Assembly (NCBI RefSeq): GCF_025466085.1
Contig: NZ_JANLOD010000072.1
Coordinates: 124,001-188,000, forward strand
Origin: Pseudomonas sp. 14P_8.1_Bac3
GTDB taxonomy: Bacteria > Pseudomonadota > Gammaproteobacteria > Pseudomonadales > Pseudomonadaceae
Reading direction: 5' to 3'
DNA: 64,000 nt
Shown here: piece by piece, positions 8,421 to 17,218 of the stretch
How positions within the stretch are numbered: the first letter of the stretch is position 1
Layout: each line of letters begins with the position of its first letter
Made by a program: the position numbers and the translations under genes
The notes under the pieces: model-generated
Databases searched by the model: none
What the model was told of the DNA's origin: nothing
Seen by the model: the letters and a program-made list of their open reading frames with translations, nothing else

Positions 8421-9317
8421 TCAGTCTTCGCGATGCTTCAGCTTATCGAGAAACCAGCGGCCGGCCGGACCGGGTGGCGAGTCTTTGCGGTGGACGGCGT
8501 ACATGGCGATCGGCGGTGTGTCCGGCTGGAAGTTCTCGATCTGGATCTGGACCAGCGTGCCGGCGTCCAGATCATTGCGGACCATCGCCAGTGGCATGTG
8601 CCCCCAGCCGAACCCCGCGCGCAGAAACGCGTGCTTGGCGCCCAGATCAGCCAGTTTCCAGGTCAATGGCGACAGCACACCGTAGGTCATCCCGCCGCTT
8701 AACGTCGTTCGATCGGTCAGCACCAGCTGGACATGTTGTTCGAGTTCGCGGGTGCGGATAACGCCTCGATCCTGTGCCAGCGGATGGCTCGGGCCCGTCA
8801 CCGTCACCATGGGCACGTCCAGCAGTTTTTCACCCTCTACGGCATCGGGAACGGTGGGCATGGAACCGACGATGCCGATGCGACAAGTCCCCTCAAGAAC
8901 CGGTTGAACAACCGCACCGAGCGCTTCGACATACAGCCGCAAGGGTGTGTGCGGGAAGGCGGTACGAAACAATCCGACGGCCAGGGTGAGCGACTCGATG
9001 GGGTACATGACATCCACCACCACCGACAGTTCGGGCTCCAGCCCCTCCGCGATGGTGCGAGCCTTTGCCTTGAAGCCATCCATGCCATTCACCACCGCTC
9101 GTGCTTGCACCAGCAGTGCCGCGCCTTCCTCCGTGAGTACCGGGTAGCGATTGCTGCGGTCGAACAACTGCACATCAATCTGCGCTTCAAGATTGGCCAG
9201 GGTCTGGCTGACGGCAGACTGTGCCCGACGCAATTTTCGACCGGCCGCCGAGAAGCTGCCCTCATCGGCTGCAGCGAGAAAAGTGCGCAATTGATCCATG
9301 GATATTCCGTCGAGCAT
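8421..9317 (-). CDS. LysR-family transcriptional regulator
   Basis: A 298-residue LysR protein with its helix-turn-helix at about residues 7-65 (MDQLRTFLAAADEGSFSAAGRKL...SAVSQTLANLE) and a co-inducer domain after it. ATG 9317 gives MLDGIS; an internal ATG at 9299 (MDQL) is also possible. It is divergent from the pirin gene at 9416 with about 98 bp between the starts, and the inverted repeat TTTCC-ATA-GGAAA lies in that gap. It is a paralogue of the LysR at 4461-5363. The pirin and SnoaL-like genes are its probable targets; the effector is unknown. Confidence 0.92.
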   Translation of the reverse strand: MLDGISMDQLRTFLAAADEGSFSAAGRKLRRAQSAVSQTLANLEAQIDVQLFDRSNRYPVLTEEGAALLVQARAVVNGMDGFKAKARTIAEGLEPELSVVVDVMYPIESLTLAVGLFRTAFPHTPLRLYVEALGAVVQPVLEGTCRIGIVGSMPTVPDAVEGEKLLDVPMVTVTGPSHPLAQDRGVIRTRELEQHVQLVLTDRTTLSGGMTYGVLSPLTWKLADLGAKHAFLRAGFGWGHMPLAMVRNDLDAGTLVQIQIENFQPDTPPIAMYAVHRKDSPPGPAGRWFLDKLKHRED

Positions 9318-9336
9318 CTATCGTCTCCGAAGATGG

Positions 9337-9349
9337 TTTCCATAGGAAA
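9337..9349. promoter_or_regulatory. Inverted repeat in the LysR-pirin divergent promoter
   Basis: TTTCC-ATA-GGAAA, a perfect 5-bp inverted repeat, sits 20 bp upstream of the LysR start and about 67 bp upstream of the pirin start. Its place in the shared promoter makes it a candidate binding site for the LysR protein, though short repeats of this size can occur by chance. Confidence 0.4.
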
Positions 9350-9415
9350 ATATAGGCTTCTGCGATGGAGGTCCAGCGCCTAATCTGGGGTCTTCATCCA
9401 GTAGGAAGCACTTCC

Positions 9416-10285
9416 ATGGAAACCACCAATAACGCAGAACGTCGACTTGTTCGCCAACTTTTATCGGTGCCGGCACGCCGTGTCGTGGCGCGTACACGTG
9501 GCAATCGTCACGGCCCCGTTACCCGCATCGTCAGCCCTGCGGATATCGGCGAACTGATCAAGCCTTTCGTCTTTCTTGATTACTTTGATTTCGAACCGAG
9601 CGGTGATGCGCTGTTCCCCATGCACCCGCATTCGGGTATCGCCACGATCACTGTCCTGCTGTCCGGCTCGCTGGGCTACGAGGACACCACCGGCGCGAAG
9701 GGTACGCTGCATGCCGGGAGTGTCGAGTGGATGCGCGCAGGACACGGCATCTGGCATGACGCCAGTCCGGCAAGCCTTGAGCGCTTTTGCGGCTATCAGA
9801 TATGGGTAGCCTTGCCGCAGGCGCTGGAAAATGCTCCGCCACAGAGTCAATACCTGCCCGCCGAGTCGGTTCCGCACACGGGGCCTGCCCGCGTCGTGCT
9901 CGGCAGCTACGGCGACGTGCACAGTCAAGTGGCGGCGCCCGCAGGCATGAACCTGCTGCACCTCCAGCTGAAGGCCGGAGACCGCTGGCGCTACGAGCCG
10001 CCCGCCGGGCACAACATCGCCTGGGCGCACGTCAATCAGGGCGTCTTGCGCGTGTCCGGCGAGCGACTGGAAAACGAGCTGGCGGTGTTCGCGGAGTCTG
10101 AACAGGCGATCGAACTGCTGGCCGAAAGCGACGCCGACTTCATCATCGCCTCCGCGGTGAAACACCCGCACGACCTGTTCCTTGGCTACTACTCAGTGCA
10201 CTCGTCCATGGACGCGTTGTTTCAGGGAGAGACAGAAATCAGGCGGATTGGCCAGCAACTGCGCGCTCAAGGGCGCATTCGCTAG
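9416..10285 (+). CDS. Pirin family protein
   Basis: A 289-residue bicupin. The N-terminal cupin carries the metal-binding segment FPMHPHSGIATITVLLSG, with further ligands in GHGIWHDA, as in pirins with quercetin 2,3-dioxygenase activity. ATG 9416 (METTNN) follows AGGAAGCACTTCC; the longer frame from 9365 lacks a ribosome-binding site and overlaps the promoter. Pirins act as metal-dependent quercetinases or redox sensors; which applies here is not visible. It is divergent from a LysR regulator, with a SnoaL-like gene 176 bp downstream. Confidence 0.92.
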   Translation: METTNNAERRLVRQLLSVPARRVVARTRGNRHGPVTRIVSPADIGELIKPFVFLDYFDFEPSGDALFPMHPHSGIATITVLLSGSLGYEDTTGAKGTLHAGSVEWMRAGHGIWHDASPASLERFCGYQIWVALPQALENAPPQSQYLPAESVPHTGPARVVLGSYGDVHSQVAAPAGMNLLHLQLKAGDRWRYEPPAGHNIAWAHVNQGVLRVSGERLENELAVFAESEQAIELLAESDADFIIASAVKHPHDLFLGYYSVHSSMDALFQGETEIRRIGQQLRAQGRIR

Positions 10286-10461
10286 CGCGCGGTATGAACC
10301 CACGTCCATCTGTATTGAAGATGGGCTTCATCGCAAAAAACAGGCTTCCGCGATACATCGGCGAGCCCTACGCTCAGTCACACAGCTTGTTTGCGCTGAG
10401 CGCTTCGGCCCGACAGGCATGTCACAACGACGAACTTGAACACTCACAAGAGGATCAGATC

Positions 10462-10893
10462 ATGACTCAGCAAGACATCAGCGAAATGGCCAAGGCGGTA
10501 ATTCGGCGCAATACCGCGCAGGTTCAGGGTGGCGGTGACTGGGAGCTGTTCGATGAGCTTTTCTCGGACGACTTCGTCGATCACACCCCTCAACCCAACT
10601 GCACGCCGGACAAGGCGGGCGCCCTGGGCCTGTACCGCAAGCTGCGCGAAGCCTTCCCTGATTTCCGCGCCGAGATTCACTGGCAGCGGGCTGATGGTGA
10701 TGTGATTACGACCTACAAGACTTACTTCGGCACCCACCGCGGCGATTTTCTTGGCGTCGCTGCCACCGGCCGGGCCGTGCAGTTCGAGACGGTCGATGCG
10801 ATGCGTGTCCAGGACGGCAAGATTACCGAGCACTGGGGCGTGGCCAATCTGTTTTCAGTGCTGCAGCAACTCGGTGCCTGGCCCGGCGCTTAG
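10462..10893 (+). CDS. SnoaL-like (NTF2-fold) protein
   Basis: A 143-residue single-domain protein of the SnoaL/ester-cyclase-like NTF2 fold. The segments FSDDFVDHTPQP, LREAFPDFRAEIHWQRADGD and the C-terminal DAMRVQDGKITEHWGVAN are typical; the latter contains the His and Trp of the fold's pocket. ATG 10462 follows AAGAGGATCAGATC; the upstream in-frame extension to 10294 is not supported. Such proteins act as small polyketide cyclases, isomerases or simple ligand binders, so no reaction is assigned. It lies downstream of the pirin gene and may be co-regulated by the LysR at 8421. Confidence 0.88.
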   Translation: MTQQDISEMAKAVIRRNTAQVQGGGDWELFDELFSDDFVDHTPQPNCTPDKAGALGLYRKLREAFPDFRAEIHWQRADGDVITTYKTYFGTHRGDFLGVAATGRAVQFETVDAMRVQDGKITEHWGVANLFSVLQQLGAWPGA

Positions 10894-11045
10894 GACCTCG
10901 TGACTCCCGAGTTGCCGCGCGAACTATTGGCTCCCTGCCTTGTGCGCGCGAAACACGATCGAGCCATTCGGCCGCCCCACGTGCTGATCACGTATTTGGC
11001 CGCTACAATGCGCACCTCGACCGTGATAAACCAGATAAAAAAACT

Positions 11046-13046
11046 ATGTCCCTGCCCAAGCATCACCTGGAACTGCTCAGCCCCGCTCGTGACGTGAGCA
11101 TCGCCCGCGAGGCCATTTTGCATGGCGCCGATGCCGTGTACATCGGGGGGCCGAGCTTCGGCGCTCGCCACAACGCCTGCAACGACGTCAGCGATATCGC
11201 CCAACTTGTGGAGTTCGCCCGTCGCTACCACGCCCGGGTGTTCACCACGATCAACACGATCCTGCATGACAACGAACTGGAGCCAGCGCGCCAGCTGATC
11301 CACCAGCTGTACGATGCCGGCGTCGATGCGTTGATCGTTCAGGATCTGGGGGTGATGGAGCTGGATATCCCGCCGATCGAGTTGCACGCCAGCACCCAGA
11401 CCGACATTCGGACACTGGCGCGGGCGAAGTTCCTGGACCAGGCTGGCTTCTCGCAACTGGTTTTGGCCCGCGAGCTGAACCTGCAAGAGATTCGCGCCAT
11501 CGCCGACGAAACTGATGCGGCCATCGAATTCTTCATCCACGGCGCGTTGTGCGTGGCGTTCTCCGGCCAGTGCAACATCTCCCACGCCCAGAACGGTCGC
11601 AGCGCCAACCGCGGCGACTGCTCCCAGGCCTGTCGTTTGCCGTACACCCTCAAGGACGACCAGGGCCGGGTCGTCGCCTACGAAAAACACCTGCTGTCGA
11701 TGAAAGACAACAACCAGAGCGCCAACATCCGTGCGCTGGTCGAAGCCGGGGTTCGCTCGTTCAAGATCGAAGGGCGCTACAAGGACATGGGCTATGTGAA
11801 GAACATCACGGCCTACTACCGCCAGCGTCTGGACGACGTGCTGGAAGATCGCCCGGACCTGGCCCGGGCCTCCAGCGGCCGCACCGCACATTTCTTCGTG
11901 CCCGACCCAGACAAGACTTTCCACCGCGGCAGCACCGACTACTTTGTCAGCGAGCGCAAGATCGACATCGGCGCCTTCGACTCACCGACCTTCACCGGCT
12001 TGCCGGTGGGCGTGGTGGAGAAGGTGGGCAAGCGCGATTTGCAGGTGGTGACGTTTGAACCGCTGTCCAATGGCGATGGCCTCAACGTGCAGATCAAGCG
12101 CGACGTCGTGGGCTTCCGCGCCAACATCGCCGAGCCCAAGGGCGAGTTCCTCGAAGACGGCAAGAAGCGCTATCGCTATCGGGTCGAGCCCAACGAAATG
12201 CCGGACGGGATGTTCAAACTGCGGCCCAACCATCCCCTGAGTCGCAACCTCGACCATAACTGGCAGCAAGCCTTGCAAAAGACCTCCGCCGAGCGTCGCA
12301 TTGGCTTGAGTTGGGGTGCGCGTCTTGACGAGCAGCGCCTGCAACTGACCGCCACCAGCGAGGAGGGCGTCAGCGCCAGTCTGTCCCTGGACGGCCCGTT
12401 TGGCCTGGCCAACAAGCCGGAGCAGGCGTTGGAGCAACTGCGTGATCTGCTCGGTCAACTGGGCACCACGGATTACCACGCCACCGCCATCAGGCTGGAC
12501 GCACCCCAGGCATTCTTCGTTCCCAACTCGCAGCTCAAAAGCTTGCGCCGCGAAGTCATCGACGCGCTGACCGCGGCGCGTCTGCTGGCCCACCCCAAAG
12601 GATTTCGCAAGGCCGAAACCAGCCCGCCGCCGGTGTACCCGGAGTCGCACCTGTCATTCCTGGCCAACGTCTACAACCAGAAGGCACGGGACTTCTATCA
12701 TCGCCACGGGGTGAAGCTGATCGACGCAGCGTTCGAGGCTCACGAGGAAACCGGGGAAGTGCCGGTGATGATCACCAAACACTGCCTGCGTTTTTCCTTC
12801 AACCTCTGCCCCAAGCAAGCCAAAGGCGTCACCGGTGTGCGCACCAAGGTCGCGCCGATGCAGCTGGTACACGGTGACGAGGTGCTGACGCTGAAGTTCG
12901 ACTGCAAACCCTGCGAAATGCACGTGATCGGCAAGATCAAGGGGCACATCCTTGACCTGCCGCTACCAGGCAGTGTCGCGGAGCCGGTCGTGGGTTACAT
13001 CAGTCCTGAAGACCTGCTCAAGACGATCCCTCGCGCACCGCATTGA
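11046..13046 (+). CDS. rlhA: 23S rRNA 5-hydroxycytidine C2501 synthase (U32 peptidase family)
   Basis: A 666-residue member of the U32 'peptidase' family, which act in RNA hydroxylation. Very close to E. coli RlhA (formerly YdcP) along its length, for example ELLSPARDVSIAREAILHGA, IELHASTQTDIRT, GQCNISHAQNGRSANRGDCS and SFKIEGRYKDM, with the conserved Cys residues of the U32 core in GALCVAFSGQC and CSQACRLPY. The C-terminal third ends in a Cys-rich part (CLRFSFNLCPKQ, FDCKPCEMH). RlhA hydroxylates C2501 of 23S rRNA using prephenate-dependent chemistry. ATG 11046 is the first start of the conserved region. This housekeeping gene separates two accessory regions. Confidence 0.95.
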   Translation: MSLPKHHLELLSPARDVSIAREAILHGADAVYIGGPSFGARHNACNDVSDIAQLVEFARRYHARVFTTINTILHDNELEPARQLIHQLYDAGVDALIVQDLGVMELDIPPIELHASTQTDIRTLARAKFLDQAGFSQLVLARELNLQEIRAIADETDAAIEFFIHGALCVAFSGQCNISHAQNGRSANRGDCSQACRLPYTLKDDQGRVVAYEKHLLSMKDNNQSANIRALVEAGVRSFKIEGRYKDMGYVKNITAYYRQRLDDVLEDRPDLARASSGRTAHFFVPDPDKTFHRGSTDYFVSERKIDIGAFDSPTFTGLPVGVVEKVGKRDLQVVTFEPLSNGDGLNVQIKRDVVGFRANIAEPKGEFLEDGKKRYRYRVEPNEMPDGMFKLRPNHPLSRNLDHNWQQALQKTSAERRIGLSWGARLDEQRLQLTATSEEGVSASLSLDGPFGLANKPEQALEQLRDLLGQLGTTDYHATAIRLDAPQAFFVPNSQLKSLRREVIDALTAARLLAHPKGFRKAETSPPPVYPESHLSFLANVYNQKARDFYHRHGVKLIDAAFEAHEETGEVPVMITKHCLRFSFNLCPKQAKGVTGVRTKVAPMQLVHGDEVLTLKFDCKPCEMHVIGKIKGHILDLPLPGSVAEPVVGYISPEDLLKTIPRAPH

Positions 13047-13069
13047 GTGACGGTGAGGACGTAACAGCC

Positions 13070-13099
13070 GGCAGGTGTCCGGAACACCGGACATCTGCC
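13070..13099 (+). terminator. Hairpin downstream of rlhA
   Basis: A 13-bp stem, GGCAGGTGTCCGG with CCGGACATCTGCC (one G-T pair), around an AACA loop, 23 bp after the rlhA stop. No T tract follows, so it may be a processing or termination hairpin rather than a classical terminator. Confidence 0.6.
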
Positions 13100-13144
13100 G
13101 CGCCTGTCAAAATCGTCGTTTGTACCGTGGCAGGGTAGAGGGTC

Positions 13145-13309
13145 TCAAGACGAGGTCTCGCTGGCCGGCCGGTCCAGTAAAAACGACTGCCCATACCGCC
13201 AAAGCAGCCAACTGGTCAGCGTGATTCGCCAGCGAATCCGCGCTTGATCCAGTGCTCGCTGGTGAGTCTTCGCTGCGCGCACAGCAGGTTGAATAGCCCC
13301 ACGCACCAT
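13145..13309 (-). other. Doubtful small ORF in the gap after rlhA
   Basis: A 54-codon minus-strand frame, starting MVRGAIQPAVRAAKTHQRAL and rich in Arg and Trp. An AAAGGA lies 11 bases before the ATG, which is too far to be convincing. I know no family for it. The rest of 13100-13360 shows no gene. It may be a real small protein, a remnant, or chance; recorded only because the gap is long. Confidence 0.2.
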
Positions 13310-13360
13310 CGGTGCGCAAATCCTTTCGGCTCATCTGAATTCATGTCATTACGAAAATGA

Positions 13361-13376
13361 TTGTACGGTCGTACAA
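13361..13376. promoter_or_regulatory. Palindromic operator 1, upstream of the ABC/monooxygenase operon
   Basis: TTGTACGGTCGTACAA, a near-perfect 16-bp palindrome, 8 bp upstream of a good -35 box. A second copy with the same core lies at 13507-13522. Palindromes of this shape are typical TetR operators, and the operon ends with a TetR gene (23364-23981), the likely partner. Confidence 0.7.
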
Positions 13377-13383
13377 TTTATTC

Positions 13384-13412
13384 TTGCGGCGCTAAATTGA
13401 CGGTGCTATAAA
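13384..13412 (+). promoter_or_regulatory. Probable sigma-70 promoter of the ABC/monooxygenase operon
   Basis: TTGCGG and TATAAA separated by 17 bp, upstream of the substrate-binding-protein gene. This would give a leader of roughly 120 nt that contains the second palindrome. Assigned by eye. Confidence 0.5.
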
Positions 13413-13506
13413 AGACGAAACCTGAAAGGTCGCCAGATTTATTGCGTTTTAATGGTCGGTCGATCATTGGGTGCCAAGCCTGCCTGTCTATTTTTTTAAC
13501 ATGCAG

Positions 13507-13522
13507 TTGTACGATCGTACGG
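13507..13522. promoter_or_regulatory. Palindromic operator 2, just before the first gene of the operon
   Basis: TTGTACGATCGTACGG shares the TTGTACGNTCGTAC core with the copy at 13361-13376 and ends 15 bp before ATG 13538, close to its GAGGG ribosome-binding site. Two copies flanking the promoter would allow looping or roadblock repression by the linked TetR protein. Confidence 0.68.
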
Positions 13523-13537
13523 TATTGAGGGCCTAGC

Positions 13538-15118
13538 ATGAAAGATAAAGCTCCCGAAGAAATGTCGTTTGGTTTGTCTCGTCGCGATGTTGTTAAAGGT
13601 TCGGCGGGTTTGCTGTTTGCCGGGGTGGCTCTAAGCGGGCTGCCTCTGTCGGTGTTCGCTCAACCAAAAAAAGGCGGGCGACTGGTCTTTGGACTGGCCG
13701 GGGCTTCGACCACCGACAGCCTTGACCCGGGCCTGGCAGAAGACGATTTCATGATGCTTCTGTCACAGTCGTTGCGAAGCAATCTGGTTGAAGTGGATGC
13801 GTCCGGCAACCCTGTCCCGGAGCTTGCGGAGTCCTGGGAGGCCTCGCCCGATGCCAAGGTCTGGACCTTCAAGTTGCGCAGCGGTGTGCAATTTCACAAC
13901 GGCAAGGCATTTACCGCTGACGATGTGGTGGCCACACTCGATTACCACCGCAAGGATGGCTCCAAATCCCTCTCCAAATCGATCGTTTCGCAAATCGATG
14001 AAGTCATCGCCGTGGACGCTACCACCGTCAAAGTCGTACTCAAGGGCGGCAACGCCGATTTTCCGACCCTGATGAGCGATTACCACCTGAGCATTCTGCC
14101 TCGCGGTACGGACGGACAAGTCGACTGGCGATCCGGTAACGGCACCGGCGGCTACGTACTCAAGGAATACAACCCGGGCGTACGTGCCTTGGTCGTGCGA
14201 AACCCGGCTTATTGGAAGCCGGATCGGGCCCATGTCGAAGAGGCAGAACTCATCGCTATTGCTGATCCGGTCGCCCGTCAGAATGCATTGCTCACCGGCA
14301 AGGTCAACGTCATCAACCGGGTGGAGATCAAAACCCTGTCGCTGCTTCAGCGCAGCAACAAGGTGCGTATTGAAGAAGTGGCCGGATTGAACCACGCGAC
14401 CATGCCCATGATCGCTACCGTCAGCCCCTTCCAGGACAACAACGTCCGGCTTGCACTCAAGCATGCGGTGGATCGCGATCAGTGGGTCAAGACATTGCTT
14501 CGCGGGCATGGATCTGTCGGCAACGACCATCCCATCGGCAAGCAACAGAAGTACTTCAACAGCGAATTGCCACAGCGCCAGTACGATCCCGACAAGGCCC
14601 GTTTCTATTTGAAGCAAGCGGGGCTCGATAGCGTGGATATCAATATCAGCGCAGCGGATGCGGCGTTCGCCGGCGCCGTCGATGCGGCCGTCCTGTTCGA
14701 GGAAAGCGCGCGGAAATCGGGGATCAACCTCAAGGTCGTCCGCGAATCCAATGATGGTTACTGGATCAATGTCTGGTCTAAAAAGCCCATGTGCATGTGC
14801 TACTGGACCGGCCGTCCGACGCCCGACTGGGTGTTTAGCCAGATCTATGCGACGGGTGCCTCCTGGGGCGACACACAGTGGAACAACGAACGCTTCGACA
14901 AGCTGATGCTAATGGCCCGTTCGGAGCTCGATGAGGCACGACGCACGCAGATTTACTGGGAGATGCAGCAGCAGCTCCGTGATGAAGGGTCGACGATTGT
15001 TCCCATGTTCATGAACTACATCATGGGCCTGAGCACCAACGTCGTGACCTCAAGCCCGGTGGCCGGAAACATGGCCCTCGACGGTATGCGTGCAATTGAA
15101 CGCTGGTCACTTTCCTGA
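13538..15118 (+). CDS. ABC transporter substrate-binding protein, peptide/opine/nickel type
   Basis: A 526-residue family-5 solute-binding protein (DppA/OppA type). It has a twin-arginine export signal: LSRRDVVKGSAGLLFAGVAL followed by a VFAQ cleavage region near residue 40. The mature part has the DSLDPG start, LAESWEASPDAKVWTFKLR and FHNGKAFTADDVVATLDYH segments typical of this family. It is the first gene of a unit with two Dpp-type permeases and a double ATPase further down, and it catches the imported compound in the periplasm. The ligand is unknown; family members bind peptides, opines, glycosides and other medium-size compounds. The promoter with paired palindromes lies upstream. Confidence 0.93.
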   Translation: MKDKAPEEMSFGLSRRDVVKGSAGLLFAGVALSGLPLSVFAQPKKGGRLVFGLAGASTTDSLDPGLAEDDFMMLLSQSLRSNLVEVDASGNPVPELAESWEASPDAKVWTFKLRSGVQFHNGKAFTADDVVATLDYHRKDGSKSLSKSIVSQIDEVIAVDATTVKVVLKGGNADFPTLMSDYHLSILPRGTDGQVDWRSGNGTGGYVLKEYNPGVRALVVRNPAYWKPDRAHVEEAELIAIADPVARQNALLTGKVNVINRVEIKTLSLLQRSNKVRIEEVAGLNHATMPMIATVSPFQDNNVRLALKHAVDRDQWVKTLLRGHGSVGNDHPIGKQQKYFNSELPQRQYDPDKARFYLKQAGLDSVDINISAADAAFAGAVDAAVLFEESARKSGINLKVVRESNDGYWINVWSKKPMCMCYWTGRPTPDWVFSQIYATGASWGDTQWNNERFDKLMLMARSELDEARRTQIYWEMQQQLRDEGSTIVPMFMNYIMGLSTNVVTSSPVAGNMALDGMRAIERWSLS

Positions 15119-15141
15119 GCATTGAAAAAGCAGGGTTCACC

Positions 15142-16137
15142 ATGAACAACCTTGAATGGCGGGACGTCAGCAGCGAAGAAACTCGAAGCCTGCGTGATGT
15201 GTTTGGAAGTTTTATGACGGGCGTGACGGTTGTCACCGCGTGGGACAGTGAGGGGATACCACGCGGTTTTACCGCCAATTCATTTACTTCCGTCTCCCTG
15301 GACCCTGCGCTGGTTTTGGTCTGCATTGCCAAGAACTCGAACAGCTTGCCTGTCTACAGCGCGGCGGAAAACTTCGCCATCAATGTCCTCGGCGAATGGC
15401 AGCGAGACCTGTCGAATACCTTCGCTGGCCGAGGGGCGGACAAGTTCGAAGGCGTGCAACTGCTCAAGGAAACCGCTGCACCGTGCCTGGCCAACAGCCT
15501 CAGCGTGATGTGCTGTAAACGCCAGCAGTGCGTTGATGCGGGCGATCATCTGATCATCATTGGTGAAGTCACTAAATACGCGAGCACGGCAGGCAGTCCA
15601 CTGGGGTATTTCCGCGGTAGCTACATCGATTTTTCCATCGGTAATCAGGCCATACAGACTGATCTCAAGTCAGCGGTAAAAGTGGGGTGTCTCATTTCCC
15701 ACGACGATGGACTGATTCTGGTCAAAGCACCCAATGATTTGCGTTGGTCAGTGCCTGGATTGTTTTGGCGTAACGGTGTCGGGCAGCGCGACATAATCGC
15801 GCAGGTATTCAAAAAGGCGGGCCTACAAGGCGACGTTTCCTTTGTGTACTCCATCTTCGAAGAGGGCGATGACGGCTACACCAAGCTGTTCTATCGCGGC
15901 GATTCGATCAGCGACAACGTGCCGTCAGGTCAGGACACGGGTTGGGAAGTAAAGGTTTTCCATGAGGAGGACGCGCCGTGGAATCTGGTCGATGGGGAAT
16001 ACACGATAAGTATGGTTCATCGCTTCTTCAAAGAGCGCGAGGCAGATGCCTTCGGAATTTATTGTGATACCGCCGACGGCGGGCGAATCGCCGGCATAGC
16101 AGGCAAGCCGGTCAATTGGATGGAGTGGGGCAACTAA
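15142..16137 (+). CDS. Flavin reductase-like protein with a C-terminal Nudix-like domain
   Basis: A 331-residue two-part protein. Residues about 14-170 form a flavin reductase (FMN-binding split barrel) domain: FGSFMTGVTVVTAWD, GFTANSFTSVSLDP, and YFRGSYIDF at its end. It would supply reduced flavin to the LLM oxygenase encoded next. Residues about 180-330 (VKVGCLISHDDGLILVKAPN, WSVPGLF, and on) look like a Nudix fold, but the catalytic Nudix box with its REUXEE glutamates is not visible, so this part may be a sensor or structural module. Single-domain flavin reductases are about 165-190 residues, so the extension is unusual. The nearest parallel is the Nudix-like end of some reductases; no search was possible. 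Confidence 0.85.
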   Translation: MNNLEWRDVSSEETRSLRDVFGSFMTGVTVVTAWDSEGIPRGFTANSFTSVSLDPALVLVCIAKNSNSLPVYSAAENFAINVLGEWQRDLSNTFAGRGADKFEGVQLLKETAAPCLANSLSVMCCKRQQCVDAGDHLIIIGEVTKYASTAGSPLGYFRGSYIDFSIGNQAIQTDLKSAVKVGCLISHDDGLILVKAPNDLRWSVPGLFWRNGVGQRDIIAQVFKKAGLQGDVSFVYSIFEEGDDGYTKLFYRGDSISDNVPSGQDTGWEVKVFHEEDAPWNLVDGEYTISMVHRFFKEREADAFGIYCDTADGGRIAGIAGKPVNWMEWGN

Positions 16138-16174
16138 CCCGCATTATCTAATCCCCATAAAGTGGAACTTTAAT

Positions 16175-17218
16175 ATGGAATTCAATCATTTCCTGAGCTC
16201 TTACCTGCCCGATCATCTGGGTTCCGGCAAGAAGTTATATCAATGTATGGTCGAGCAGGCGGTCCAGGCTGAGCGATCTGGATATGCCGGGGTTTCGATA
16301 CCGGAACATCATCTGATCAATATTTTGCTGGTGCCATCGCCTTTGCAAATGGCGGTAAAAATTGCTTCGGTCACTCAACATGTTGAGTTGGTAACGTCGA
16401 TTGTGGTTTTGCCGATCCGCGATATGCGCGTATTTGCAGGCGAAGTCGTTCAAGCCGATGCGATGACCGATCACAGACTGGTATTGGGCGTAGGGCGCGG
16501 AGCATTTAAATATGAAATAGAGCGCCTGGGTGTGCCGATGGATTCCACACGCGAGCGATTTGATGAATCCCTCGCGGTACTCAAGGCGCTGCTGACTGAA
16601 AAAGAAGTGTCCTGGGATGGCAAGTACTACAAGTTTGATCCGCTGACCATCATGCCCCGCCCTGAGCGCGACATCCCGCTGATGGTGGCAACGATGGTGC
16701 CCGAAGGCATTTTTGCCTGTGCCAGGCAAGGCTACTCGGTGCAAACCACGCCGTTGAGCGGTGACCACCAAATGCTGCTGGATCAGGTCAGTGCTTTCCG
16801 CCGCGGAAAAGCGGAAGCGGCAACCGATGCCCCGAAAAGCCGGTTGTCCTTGCAGCGGGCGATCTATCTGGCGCGGGATGAGGCAGATGCCAAGGAAAAA
16901 ATTGCCCTGGCGTTTGATTACTACAAACGCTTCGACAACGTTTTTTCCGGGCCCGGGGTTGTTAGCGCGGGGGGTATCAGCGCATTACCGCGACAGCAGT
17001 CAATCGAAGAACTTGGGAAAAACCTGCTGATTTGCACCAAGGAACAAATGCTTGATCAGTTGGGCAAATATGCCGAGGCAGGCATTGATGAAGTCATCAT
17101 GACCTCCAACTTCGGGCAGTCCCAGGACGATTCACTCGATATGGTTCGCCGATTTGGTGAAGAGATCATTCCCTGCTTTTCCAGTGCAAATAAAGCCATT
17201 AACAAGAGGGTTGGATAA
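16175..17218 (+). CDS. LLM-class flavin-dependent monooxygenase (luciferase-like)
   Basis: A 347-residue bacterial-luciferase-type protein. The TIM-barrel motifs EQAVQAERSGYAGVSIPEHH, VELVTSIVVLPIRDMRVFAGEVVQADAMTDHR-like segments and LVLGVGRGAFKYEIERLGVP are clear. These enzymes use FMNH2 from a partner reductase to oxygenate a carbonyl or hetero-ring or to cleave C-S or C-N bonds. The gene directly before it encodes the reductase, and a tautomerase, hydrolase and aldehyde dehydrogenase follow. This suggests oxygenation, then ring or ester hydrolysis, then aldehyde oxidation. Its stop overlaps the tautomerase start. Substrate unknown. Confidence 0.92.
   Translation: MEFNHFLSSYLPDHLGSGKKLYQCMVEQAVQAERSGYAGVSIPEHHLINILLVPSPLQMAVKIASVTQHVELVTSIVVLPIRDMRVFAGEVVQADAMTDHRLVLGVGRGAFKYEIERLGVPMDSTRERFDESLAVLKALLTEKEVSWDGKYYKFDPLTIMPRPERDIPLMVATMVPEGIFACARQGYSVQTTPLSGDHQMLLDQVSAFRRGKAEAATDAPKSRLSLQRAIYLARDEADAKEKIALAFDYYKRFDNVFSGPGVVSAGGISALPRQQSIEELGKNLLICTKEQMLDQLGKYAEAGIDEVIMTSNFGQSQDDSLDMVRRFGEEIIPCFSSANKAINKRVG

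Noticed and set aside
10890..11924. Minus-strand frame opposite the 5' part of rlhA
   Set aside because: It is the antisense of strongly conserved RlhA sequence and has no recognisable domain.
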